A DNA stretch of 64,000 nucleotides, from positions 2,838,001-2,902,000 of the forward strand of contig NZ_CP097329.1 in the NCBI RefSeq assembly GCF_030323025.1. The letters are read 5' to 3'. The notes under the pieces are model-generated. The model saw only the letters and a list, made by a program, of their open reading frames with translations, made no database searches and was not told the DNA's origin. The DNA is from Pseudanabaena mucicola str. Chao 1806. Lineage in GTDB: Bacteria; Cyanobacteriota; Cyanobacteriia; Pseudanabaenales; Pseudanabaenaceae. Positions 45,499 to 53,675 of the stretch are shown here, piece by piece. A program made the position numbers and the translations under genes. Numbering within the stretch: the stretch's first letter is position 1; every line of letters starts with the position of its first letter.

Positions 45499-45624
45499 AG
45501 TTTAAGTCTGGATTAAATTAACTTTATTCTATATTCTCGAATCATGAATATAGCAGATTTAAGCCTTATTTCATGCTCTTTTTATAGCCAATTTAGCGGT
45601 TAATATAGTAGACTAGGATAAAAA

Positions 45625-45639
45625 TGATAATGATTATCA
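45625..45639. promoter_or_regulatory. Perfect Zur box
   Basis: TGATAATGATTATCA fits the cyanobacterial consensus exactly, 29 bp before the start of the following CobW-like gene. Confidence 0.9.
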
Positions 45640-45667
45640 TTTTTATAATCTTCGTTGCCAAAAGTCT

Positions 45668-46471
45668 ATGTCTGTCGTCACAGAAACATCTCAGAAAGAT
45701 CCGCCCACTCAAGTATGGGCGATCGCTGGAGCAGTGGGAATCGGCAAAACTGGTTGGATCTATCAACAAATTGAGCAAATATCTGCACCAGTTGTTTATT
45801 TCTGCCCTAGTGCTGGTAATGTTCCCATCGATCCAACTTGTCTTATCGCAGAATTTCCCCATGTGCAAATTTTCGCCGATGGGCAGGAATTAGAACTGAT
45901 TGAAAAAGTAGAGCAGGGCGCGATCGCTTTTATAGAGTTGGGCTTTCACTTAGATTTGAGATCGGGAGATATGCTGCTAGATACTCTTGCCGATCGCCAT
46001 GCTTGTAAACGGATAGCCCTTGTTCCCTCTGAGTTAACCAGTTCTGAATGGCATGACTGGGCGAATGAAGTAATAGAAGTCAAATATAATTTAGATTTTC
46101 ATGATTTGCAGATTTGGCGATCGCCCTTTACGGGACATGTTTTTGATCCTTCGAGTTTGAATGTCCTTTGGTATGAAATTACTCAAGGAGCCTATGGGGA
46201 AGTCAGCCGAGCGAAAGGAATTTTCGACTTATTCGATGGTCGTGCCTTTCATCTAGATTTTGTCGCAGGTATGGAAGATAGCCTCTATTTACCCCTTGAT
46301 GTGCCGCTTTGGTTAGATGGTCGTCCTGAGCGCTTTAGTGGAATTGAAGTTGTCGGGCGCAATCTCGATGGGAAGGCGATCGCGCAGTGCATTATCGATT
46401 GCTGCCTATCAGAAGAAATCATGCTCCATTATCAAAATCAAATCAAACAATCACACCAAGTGGCTGCTTAA
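45668..46471 (+). CDS. CobW-like P-loop GTPase
   Basis: A 267-residue protein with a P-loop near residue 23 (GAVGIGKTGWIYQQI) and a C-terminal domain resembling CobW_C (FHLDFVAGMEDSLYLPLDVP, then LWLDGRPERFSGIEVVG). The CxCC metal motif of COG0523 proteins is missing; the equivalent place reads YFCPSAGN. It is a shortened relative of the CobW gene at 36284. The perfect Zur box upstream and the two downstream phosphoesterase genes (3-nt gap) place it in a zinc-starvation operon. Confidence 0.75.
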   Translation: MSVVTETSQKDPPTQVWAIAGAVGIGKTGWIYQQIEQISAPVVYFCPSAGNVPIDPTCLIAEFPHVQIFADGQELELIEKVEQGAIAFIELGFHLDLRSGDMLLDTLADRHACKRIALVPSELTSSEWHDWANEVIEVKYNLDFHDLQIWRSPFTGHVFDPSSLNVLWYEITQGAYGEVSRAKGIFDLFDGRAFHLDFVAGMEDSLYLPLDVPLWLDGRPERFSGIEVVGRNLDGKAIAQCIIDCCLSEEIMLHYQNQIKQSHQVAA

Positions 46472-46474
46472 ATT

Positions 46475-47299
46475 ATGAAAATCGCTGTAATGTCTTGCAT
46501 TCATGGCAACTATGAAGCCCTTGATGCAGTTTTGAGAGATATAGACCACCAAAAAGCCGAAAAAATCTTTTGCTTAGGCGATCTCGTTGGTTATGGTCCT
46601 TTTCCCAGTAACGTTGTGGAAATGGTGCGATCGCTAGATATTCCTACGACACAGGGTTGCTGGGATGAGGATATTGTGGAAGGATTGAACTCCTGTGAAT
46701 GTAGCTATCCATCCATGCTTGCGGAAAAGCGCGGTCGGCTTGCCCATGAATGGACAAACGAGCATATTTATCCTGAAACTAAGGAATATCTAGCAGCTTT
46801 ACCGAAAGTGATTAAGCATGACAATCTCGCCTTTGTGCATGGCAGTCCGCAAAGTCAGCATGAATATCTTTTGCCAGAACTGGATGGCTTTATTGCCCTA
46901 GAGCGAGTTCTCTCGACGGGAGCCGATATACTCTTTTGTGGTCATACCCATGTGCCATATGTGCGAACCTTAGATGCAGGTCATTTGCGCCTCTTAGTGA
47001 GAACTGGTACAGAGGTTCCAGAAGCAGAAATGCGCGAATTTAATGCACCCTTAAAACGGATTGTCAATGTTGGCTCCGTTGGCGAGCCGCGTCATGGTCG
47101 CCCCAATGCTACCTATGTGATCTATGACACCGATAGCGATCGCGTTACCTTACGCGAAGTGGAATATGACTATCAAAAAACCTGTGTTGCCATTATTGAG
47201 AGAGGTTTACCACCAATTTTTGCATGGCGCTTAGCCAAGGGTTTAGAATTTGCCGAACGTGCCGATGATGCTTCCCATTTATGCGAGAGAGGTGTGTAG
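46475..47299 (+). CDS. Metallophosphoesterase-like protein
   Basis: A 274-residue calcineurin-type phosphoesterase: motif GDLVGYGPFP, HGSPQSQHE and GHTHVPYVR are intact, but the first motif is MSCIHGN instead of the usual (S)DIHGN, with Cys for the metal Asp, and the GNHD equivalent is GCWDED. Changed ligands suggest an altered metal preference or a weak enzyme. It follows the CobW-like gene by 3 nt and is directly joined to the next gene. Confidence 0.8.
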   Translation: MKIAVMSCIHGNYEALDAVLRDIDHQKAEKIFCLGDLVGYGPFPSNVVEMVRSLDIPTTQGCWDEDIVEGLNSCECSYPSMLAEKRGRLAHEWTNEHIYPETKEYLAALPKVIKHDNLAFVHGSPQSQHEYLLPELDGFIALERVLSTGADILFCGHTHVPYVRTLDAGHLRLLVRTGTEVPEAEMREFNAPLKRIVNVGSVGEPRHGRPNATYVIYDTDSDRVTLREVEYDYQKTCVAIIERGLPPIFAWRLAKGLEFAERADDASHLCERGV

Positions 47300-48031
47300 A
47301 TGTCACATTGGGCAGTTTTAAGCGGTATCGAGGCTAATCTCACGGCTTACGAAGCAGTGCTAGAAGACATTAAGCGACAAGTTCCAAAAGTTACCGAACT
47401 TTATATTCTTGGTGATGTGATTAATGCGACTACTGCTAGTGAGAAGGTCGTAGAGAGGATTCGCAATCCCCGCATCGGTGAACTAGTGCCGCAGGTCTGC
47501 AAAGGCTGGTGGGAAGAGCAAGTAATGATGCTGCATGGATTCGTTCCCGATCTTGAGCCAAATCCTTTGGTAGAAAAATATGGCGCGGCTGGTGTAAAAG
47601 CCCTTTGGGACAGCATTTCCAAAGAAACCGTGTCATGGATTAGCAATCTCCATTTTGCTTTTATGGAATTTGATTGTCTATTAGTACATGGCAGTAGTTT
47701 GAGTGTGTTTGAAGAACTCACGCCTGAAAGTTCGCCTTTACTGCTTTTAGATCGAATTGCTCGTAGTAATGCTAATCGCCTATTCTGCGGACGTTCTGGG
47801 CAAACCTTTCGCTATCAGATTAAAGATGGTTCCCTCAATTCCCATGTGTTAACCCTTGATGGTGCAGAGGCTTTGGAGACTTTTAATACTAGCGATCGCC
47901 TTGCGATCGGTGTCGGCAATGTCGGCGGCACTCCCAACAGAGCAACCTATACAATCTACAGTCCCAATACTGATATTGTTCAGTTTCGGACAGTGCGCTA
48001 TGGCAAGAGCAAGGGCTTTGGGAAAAGTTGA
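47300..48031 (+). CDS. Degenerate metallophosphoesterase paralogue
   Basis: A 243-residue paralogue of the previous protein starting at the base after its stop. Only fragments of the family motifs remain: LSGIEANL for DIHGN, ILGDVINA for GDLVGYGP, VHGSSLS for the HGSP motif and FCGRSGQTF for GHTH. Nearly all metal ligands are lost, so it is most likely a non-catalytic partner of the upstream enzyme. Confidence 0.75.
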   Translation: MSHWAVLSGIEANLTAYEAVLEDIKRQVPKVTELYILGDVINATTASEKVVERIRNPRIGELVPQVCKGWWEEQVMMLHGFVPDLEPNPLVEKYGAAGVKALWDSISKETVSWISNLHFAFMEFDCLLVHGSSLSVFEELTPESSPLLLLDRIARSNANRLFCGRSGQTFRYQIKDGSLNSHVLTLDGAEALETFNTSDRLAIGVGNVGGTPNRATYTIYSPNTDIVQFRTVRYGKSKGFGKS

Positions 48032-48069
48032 GAACAGTATTTGGTCAAGAATGTTATGATGCAAGAAAA

Positions 48070-48084
48070 TAATAATGATTATCA
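48070..48084. promoter_or_regulatory. Zur box upstream of the porin
   Basis: TAATAATGATTATCA, one mismatch to the consensus, 47 bp before the porin start. Same sequence as the box at 35924. Confidence 0.8.
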
Positions 48085-48130
48085 TTTTTAAAATTAAGCA
48101 GTGTCTCTAAAATTCTGAAAATCAAAAATT

Positions 48131-49360
48131 ATGTTTAATCGATTTTCTAAATCTGTATTCAAAGCGATTGCTGTTTCGGCGATCGGGATTCTCCCTAACG
48201 CCGTAGCTAGTGTGTCGGCTCAATCTATCCCTCCAACCAAAGATATCATAGGACAGAACGTAACATCGGTTTCACAACTGAGCGATGTAAGACCCACCGA
48301 TTGGGCTTTTACGGCTCTGCAATCCTTAGTGGAGCGCTATGGCTGTATCGCAGGATATCCCGATCGCATCTTTCGCGGCAATCAAGCCACCAGTCGTTAT
48401 GAATTTGCGGCGGGGATAAATGCTTGTTTGGACAAAATCAATGAAATTATTTCCGCAGGTTTAGCCGATAAAGTTGGGAAAGAAGATCTTGCCACATTAC
48501 AAAAACTGCAAGAAGAGTTTGCCGCCGAACTAGCCACATTGCGCGGTCGTGTAGATGCTCTGGACGCAAAAACTGCCAAATTGGAAGCACAGCAGTTCTC
48601 TACTACTACAAAACTGGAAGGTCAAGCGATCGCGGCTGTTTCGGTTGGAACTTCAGGCTCTGATTTCCTTTTGGACTCAACAGGAACACCGACAACCAAT
48701 GCTGGCAAGGTCAATACAACAGTAATCAGCCGCGTGCGTCTGAACTTTAAGACGAGTTTCACAGGTGAAGATTTATTGCTCACACGCATCTAGCTTGGTA
48801 ATGGTGGCACAGGATTAGGCAATTCTCTTGAGGCTCCTGAGAGCTTATTAGGCTTCACGGGATTTGGGAACAGTTCTAAATTTGATTACAGTGGTGTTGG
48901 CACGACTGCCACACTCAATCGCTTACGTTACGATTTCCCAATCGGTAAAGATATTCAAGCTTCGATTGGCACAAATATGTCACTGAACGATCATCTGGAT
49001 GCCAATAGTTTTGCCAATGATGAATCTGCCGACTTTTCTAGTGGGATGTTTATCAATAACCCCTTGATCTTGCCTGTGAATGATGGGGCTGGAGCAGCGA
49101 TCGCTTGGAATTTTGGTGGTAGTGCTTTTACTCTAAGAGCAGGTTATGTCGCTCAGAATGCGAGTCTTCCGACCTCTGACGGAACGATCAATCGTGGCTT
49201 ATTTGGTGATCCCTCTCAAGGCACGGTTGAGCTAGAGTTTGCACCGAAAAACGCTGATGATGCAAGTCCCTTTGCAATCCGTCTGCAATATACTCGCGCC
49301 TCGGTAAATAATCTGGACTACAACACAGGTGGCGTAAATCTTGAGTGGGCTTTTAATAAA
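48131..49360 (+). pseudogene. SLH-OprB type porin broken by a stop codon and truncated
   Basis: The first 220 codons give a signal peptide, an SLH domain (VSQLSDVRPTDWAFTALQSL, then VERYGCIAGYPDR), a coiled coil and the start of a carbohydrate-type porin barrel. A TAG at 48791 interrupts the frame (LLLTRI-stop-LGNGG), but the same frame stays open for another ~190 codons with good barrel sequence (IAWNFGGSAFTLRAGYVAQN), so it is one gene with a nonsense change. It then runs into foreign sequence near 49360. Family length is ~500-600 residues, so the barrel end is lost. Zur control is likely. Confidence 0.75.
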
Positions 49361-49537
49361 GTGATAGCCACGCTCTTTTGCTGCAAGTTTGACTTTATCT
49401 GCACCATATCTAGATAAGTCTTGCCATTACTGCCATTGAGAAACCAATAGGAATCTAAAAACCTCTATTCTTTGTTCTTGTGGCAGTTGTTTGACAAGTT
49501 CTACAACTTGCTCATTACTTAGTGTTAGCATTGGCAT
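49361..49537 (-). pseudogene. Antitoxin-like fragment
   Basis: On the minus strand MPMLTLSNEQVVELVKQLPQ, EQRIEVFRFLLVSQWQ, an in-frame stop, then WQDLSRYGADKVKLAAKERG. This is the N-terminal part of a common small cyanobacterial antitoxin-like family. It lacks the C-terminus and abuts the broken porin end, so its insertion probably truncated the porin. Confidence 0.55.
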
Positions 49538-49616
49538 TTTTGTATTTCTCTAAATATTGATTCTAAAATATATTTGATGAGGCGATCGCCCAATATATCA
49601 AAATATCACTACTAAA

Positions 49617-49871
49617 CTAAAGATTGTTTTCATGAGTATTAGGCAATGTTGTAACCTTAGTGGGCTGGTTTTGTTGTGTAACTCTAATCAGGAATCTTAG
49701 GGCTTCATTGACTGCATCGGCGTTTGGAAATATTGCAGCAACATCAGGTTCTAGACGCACAGTTGAACCGCCAAAGCCTTTACGTCCTGAGCCTAGTTTT
49801 CTGACACGCAGACTTTTAAGGTCATATTCGGGTCTAAGGTCGTCTTCTAGTTCTAAGTCAGCCTTCTTCAT
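49617..49871 (-). CDS. brnA: BrnA-type antitoxin
   Basis: An 84-residue protein (MKKADLELEDDLRPEYDLKS..) with the BrnA pattern: an N-terminal acidic part that neutralises the toxin and a C-terminal ribbon-helix-helix-like part (VRLEPDVAAIFPNADAVNEA). It overlaps the end of brnT by 14 nt. The start at 49871 is chosen over an upstream one inside brnT. BrnA usually represses its own operon. Confidence 0.75.
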   Translation of the reverse strand: MKKADLELEDDLRPEYDLKSLRVRKLGSGRKGFGGSTVRLEPDVAAIFPNADAVNEALRFLIRVTQQNQPTKVTTLPNTHENNL

Positions 49872-50130
49872 ATGCTTCACGCTCCGATTTTGTAACTTCT
49901 CTGGCACTGATGATCCGAATTGATTCTTTTCTCTCTGTATAGGAAACGATTAACAATCGTCCTCGATTTGACTCGCCGACAATTAGATAACGTTCTTCGT
50001 CTTCTGAGTGGTCTAGATCATAGAAATCAACATACATCGGATCGTCAAATATGGTTTTGGCTTCGGTAAAGGAAACTCCATGCTTTGCCAAGTTTTTGAC
50101 TGCTTTGTTTTCGTCCCACTCATATTTCAT
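49858..50130 (-). CDS. brnT: BrnT-type toxin
   Basis: A 90-residue RelE-fold protein with the BrnT signatures YEWDENKAVKNLAKHGVSF, FDDPMYVDFYDLDHSEDEER, YLIVGESNRGRLLIVSYTER and IRIISAREVTKSEREAYEE. BrnT cleaves RNA until bound by BrnA. All conserved stretches are present, so this pair appears functional, unlike the surrounding toxin-antitoxin remnants. Confidence 0.85.
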   Translation of the reverse strand: MKYEWDENKAVKNLAKHGVSFTEAKTIFDDPMYVDFYDLDHSEDEERYLIVGESNRGRLLIVSYTERKESIRIISAREVTKSEREAYEEG

Positions 50131-50209
50131 GAATTTATTTTAACAAGTATTGAAAGCGATCGCCTAGTCTATGAGTTGCCTTGCGATCGCCTGATAAAAA
50201 CTATTTTTA

Positions 50210-50568
50210 CTACAAGTTGAGAGTATGTTTCAGGGCTGCATCAACATTTTCTGTTGGAATCGAACCAATTAATCGATAAATTGCTGATGTGGCGTATGAG
50301 AACTACATCACCCCGTTTAAAGTTTGGCTTTGGCTGCGTCATAGTCATCATAAATACTCATTTCAGGGCTATTCCAGTCTTCGGCAAAGGTGGCTAGACT
50401 TGTTCGCAAAAGTTATGCTTGGGCTTTGTCGATGCTCTGAGAGGCTAGGTCAATTGTTTTCGTTTCTAGGAAAGTAACAATAACTCGCGTTCCTTCAAGT
50501 AGATTATTTGGGCTTTCTATAAGTTCTACTTGTCCGTTACGATAGATGCCTTCAACAGTAGTTAACAT
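50210..50568 (-). pseudogene. Toxin-antitoxin remnant fused by deletion
   Basis: The minus strand reads a small antitoxin (MLTTVEGIYRNGQVELIESP..TIDLASQSIDKAQA, 51 codons) up to a stop at 50413. The frame then continues LLRTSLATFAEDWNSPEMSI, the normal antitoxin end, and RGDVVLIRH, the start of a MazF/PemK-type toxin, ending abruptly at 50210. So the antitoxin has a nonsense codon and the toxin has lost most of its length. Confidence 0.6.
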
Positions 50569-50589
50569 TTGTCACCTCTTTATAAATTT

Positions 50590-50700
50590 AAATTTTTAAC
50601 GGTCTACAGATCTCGTCATGTCAACAATCACTTCAAAAGGTAGAGATAAATTTACGGTTACTTAGTTTTTCGGCATAGTAGGTGCTTTTTATGCTTGACA
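50590..50700 (-). repeat. Flanking repeat of the darTG locus, downstream copy
   Basis: The minus strand encodes KSTYYAEKLSNRKFISTF then stop, clearly related to KPYYYAYKPNNRKSISTF encoded at 53525-53635. DNA such as GTAGAGATAAATTTACGGTTA is shared with GTAGAGATAGATTTACGGTTA there. The two copies are in the same orientation and bracket darTG. Confidence 0.6.
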
Positions 50701-50702
50701 GG

Positions 50703-51393
50703 TTATTGCATATTGAATTTTGGTAACCAACCAGCCTCATGTAATCGTTCCCACGCTATATGAATATGACGGGATTCAAACATACGCTTTCTAGTATTCC
50801 AATCATAGATTTTTGTGACAGCTAATTCTGCTGTTGCCGCTTTTTCTCGCGTGGCAACCCAATGCACTGTTGATAATAATTCCATTCCAAAAGTTGTTTC
50901 AAATCCTTTAATCAGATCGGCAACACGATCAAATCTGAGCCTTGTGGACTCATGCTCTGCAAGAAAGTTTTCGGCTTTCTCAAAAGCATTAGGCATCAAT
51001 TCTAGTGGCTTATCTGGTCGATCTTCAGCATCGCCATAGCCACTGATAAAATGCCCTTCAATATAACTGAGGACATGGCGTAGATTTTCTGCATAGGGTC
51101 CATAGGGAGCCTTTTGGTAATTTAGTCGCAGAGGTTCACCAGCCTCCTGCATAAAGTACATGAGCTTATGCACTTCTAACAGGGTAACGGTAGGGTCCAT
51201 AACAGCAGACAAGTAGCGGCGCATCAGTCCTAAGAGAGCGGCTCGTCCCACAGTCATATTTGGGACTTTACTCTCCTTGACCATTGACTTAGCTTGAGGC
51301 GCACCTACAGGCTCAAATAGCAAAACAGATACTTCTGGTAGGGACTGAAAAGCTTCAATAATTAGTGGTCGCACATCTTCCCAGTTTAGTCCA
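50703..51393 (-). pseudogene. darG: darG, C-terminal part separated by an IS
   Basis: 230 codons beginning at the IS edge (LNWEDVRPLIIEAFQSLPEV) and containing the DarG C-terminal domain (AALLGLMRRYLSAVMDPTVT, KLMYFMQEAGEPLRLNYQKA). In intact DarG this follows directly after the macrodomain motif GCGLGGL, found on the other side of the IS at 52650. The four-base duplication TCCA on the plus strand fixes the insertion point. A start inside the IS end (MVQDLS) might allow translation of the fragment. Confidence 0.8.
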
Positions 51394-52649
51394 CTGAGAT
51401 CTTGCACCATTCTAAAAAGGGGTTGCAAAAAGACGAGAGATGTGAAAAAAAGGGCGTAGTACTAATTTAAATAACGATATGGAAAGCATCGTTAAGCACG
51501 CCCAAAGGTTAGTTTATAGCCTTCTGAGCTTTATGCCTAGTGTGTATCAAAAAGCCAGTCTGAATGCGATATTGGGACTATTTCTCGAAGCGCAGGGACA
51601 TCCTTTACCTCAACATACGCAAGTAAAATCAGCCAGTTCGTTAAGTCGGTTTCTAAATCACTATAACTGGTCTACGCGGTCAGTGATTCGGATAACCCGT
51701 CAGATCATCTTAGAGCAAATCGCTCAGCATCGACCATACAAAGGGAGTCCATTGAAGATCTTGATTGACTTGACCACATTGACAAAATGCGGCAAGTTTT
51801 TGCATCTAAATACCTCGACGGCTGACGGCTCAGCCCCATGGGTAAGGATGCTCAACGGTAAGCGAGGACTTCATCTAGTCTTACTTTATCTAGTCTACGG
51901 TGAGTGGCGAATACCATGGAGTTTTAGAGTGTGGCGCGGCAAGGGATATGCGAGTCCATCAGACTTAGCTTGTAAATTGTTGGGAACAGTGCCAAAGCGA
52001 TTAACCCAAGGCAGGAAAGTAATTGTTCTTGCTGATACTGAGTTTTGCACAGTCAAGTTTTTAAATACAGTCCGAGCAAAGGCTTGGCGAGTTGTTGTGG
52101 GCATACGCTGCAATCGTAAGCTTCAAGATGGGCGTTCGGTCAAACAACTTTATCGTCATGGCAAACGGGGGCAACAAGTTTTACTCGAAGGGCTAAGTAC
52201 CACATTTACCATCTCTTGGTTCTGGCTCAAAAGAGCTGATAGCAAACGAGAGTTACGCTTTGTGATTTCTTCTCATCCTTATTCGGGTGCTTATCTGGTG
52301 ATGTTGGGTCGTAAGCGTTGGGCGATTGAGGGATTTTTCAAAACCATTAAACATCGCTTTGGTTTACATTGTTTTGGGCAGTCTACAAAACTTGGAGTTT
52401 TTCGTTGGCTAATTCTATCTCTGATTGCTTATCTTTTGGCTCACTGGAGTACTCAATGGTCGCCACCTCCTGTCTTGGACTGGAAGGCTGCCTCTGATTT
52501 GACACTTTCTGTTTTATTCCCTTCTGTCCTTTGGTTAAAACTCCTCCGATACATCCGAATTAATGCTGATATTGCTGCTCGTTATGGTTTTAAAATTGTT
52601 CTCAAACCCATTCCTACTTAAAGCTTTTGGGAATGGTGCAAGATCTCAG
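51394..52649 (+). mobile_element. IS4-type insertion sequence in darG
   Basis: 1256 bp with perfect 19-bp inverted repeats CTGAGATCTTGCACCATTC, flanked by a TCCA duplication (51390-51393 and 52650-52653). It carries a single intact transposase gene and so may still be mobile. Joining the flanks across one TCCA restores the darG frame (GCGLGG-LNWEDV). Confidence 0.9.
51479..52621 (+). CDS. IS4-family transposase
   Basis: A 380-residue DDE transposase. Candidate catalytic residues: Asp in LKILIDLTTLTK, Asp in KVIVLADTEF and Glu in RWAIEGFFKTIKHRFG, the last matching the Y/W-R-E-K signature of the IS4 group. The N-terminal LLSFMPSVYQKASLNAILGL is typical. Full-length, no frameshift. Its stop lies 28 bp inside the right inverted repeat side. 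Confidence 0.88.
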   Translation: MESIVKHAQRLVYSLLSFMPSVYQKASLNAILGLFLEAQGHPLPQHTQVKSASSLSRFLNHYNWSTRSVIRITRQIILEQIAQHRPYKGSPLKILIDLTTLTKCGKFLHLNTSTADGSAPWVRMLNGKRGLHLVLLYLVYGEWRIPWSFRVWRGKGYASPSDLACKLLGTVPKRLTQGRKVIVLADTEFCTVKFLNTVRAKAWRVVVGIRCNRKLQDGRSVKQLYRHGKRGQQVLLEGLSTTFTISWFWLKRADSKRELRFVISSHPYSGAYLVMLGRKRWAIEGFFKTIKHRFGLHCFGQSTKLGVFRWLILSLIAYLLAHWSTQWSPPPVLDWKAASDLTLSVLFPSVLWLKLLRYIRINADIAARYGFKIVLKPIPT

Positions 52650-53015
52650 TCCACCTAAACCACAACCTAATGGAGGAATTGCGATCGAGCGAATCTGATG
52701 TTGCTGTACCACATTTATTAAATCTTCTAGCCCAGTCTTAATGTCTTCGATGTGGCTTTTGCCTTTCCAGTGTCGCTTAGTGGGAAAGTTGATGATGAAG
52801 CGAGGCGCATACAAACGATTAAGGTCATACACAAACATTTTGCCTGCTTGCACTTCGTTAGCTTTGCAAGCGGCTTCATAAACCTTGAAATTTTCTGGAA
52901 AAGCTTTTCGGAATTGCAGAGCAATACCACGTCCCATAACGCCAACACAATTGACGGTGTTAACCAACGCTTCAGCGTCAGCTTTAAGGATGTCGCCTTG
53001 AGTTAGCTCAATCAT
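52650..53015 (-). pseudogene. darG: darG, macrodomain part cut by an IS
   Basis: Starts MIELTQGDILKADAEALVNT and contains the macrodomain ADP-ribose loops (VNTVNCVGVMGRGIALQF and IPPLGCGLGG). DarG is the antitoxin of DarT; its macrodomain removes ADP-ribose from DNA. The frame enters the IS after GLGG and stops with a short foreign tail. The macrodomain itself is almost whole, so de-ADP-ribosylation may survive. The gene overlaps darT's end region with a short gap, same operon. Confidence 0.85.
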
Positions 53016-53032
53016 GGGTTTAGCGTCTGCGC

Positions 53033-53524
53033 TCAGAAATACCAATTAGGTTCTACGGCTATAACGGGTTTGTGAGCGACATTTGCTAAAGTCGCCTTAA
53101 CCTTTGTTGCCATCGTACTATTGATTATCCCAATTTTCTCGATCAATGTCCAAGCCCAACTTACGCTGTTTGAGTTTGCCCAATTAATGACTTTGTGGAA
53201 GTCGGCTTGCAGATGAACTATCGGTTGTTGACCTCCTTTATAGCTAATATCTGGATGGTTTCCCATGTGCAGCATAAAAAGCATTATTGAACGTGGACAG
53301 AAATAAAAAGGTACATACTGTCCAACCATTGTTTTTGGATGACATGGGACTTCTATCTCTTTGAGTCTTCTTTCTTTGATAGTGGACATGCCTACTAATG
53401 AACAAGAAAAATTTCTTGCTATGCGGGTTGCATCTGAAACTAAGCCCAGACTGGCTGCAATGTTTGGCAGGTTGTCGATATGGGTAATGTGATAAATCTT
53501 GGGACTGGAAGGAACTGATGCCAT
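53033..53524 (-). pseudogene. darT: darT with internal deletion of the catalytic segment
   Basis: 163 codons. The N-terminal part matches DarT well (YHITHIDNLPNI, TIKERRLKEIEVPCHPKTMV, GQYVPFYFCPRSIMLF, GGQQPIVHL). The C-terminal part (WTLIEKIGIINSTMATKVKA to VEPNWYF) also matches. Between WANSNS and WTLIEK about 50 residues are missing compared with the ~210-residue family, including the KQAEFLV-type stretch that carries the catalytic Glu. The frame is preserved but the DNA ADP-ribosyltransferase should be dead. Confidence 0.75.
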
Positions 53525-53635
53525 TTAATTACCCAAATTGTTGTAGCGCATCATTTCCATGAGCGATTCAAAAGTAGAGATAGATTTACGGTTATTTGGT
53601 TTATATGCATAGTAGTAAGGTTTTGCTCCTAACAT
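53525..53635 (-). other. Short coding-like remnant, flanking repeat of darTG (upstream copy)
   Basis: 36 codons, MLGAKPYYYAYKPNNRKSIS, TFESLMEMMRYNNLGN, ending on the base before the darT start codon. It is related to the segment at 50590-50700 on the other side of the locus. It could be a short leader gene or a remnant of the site into which darTG was inserted. Confidence 0.4.
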
Positions 53636-53675
53636 TGTATTTAAAGTAATCACAGCGTTTATATAAGTCAAACTT

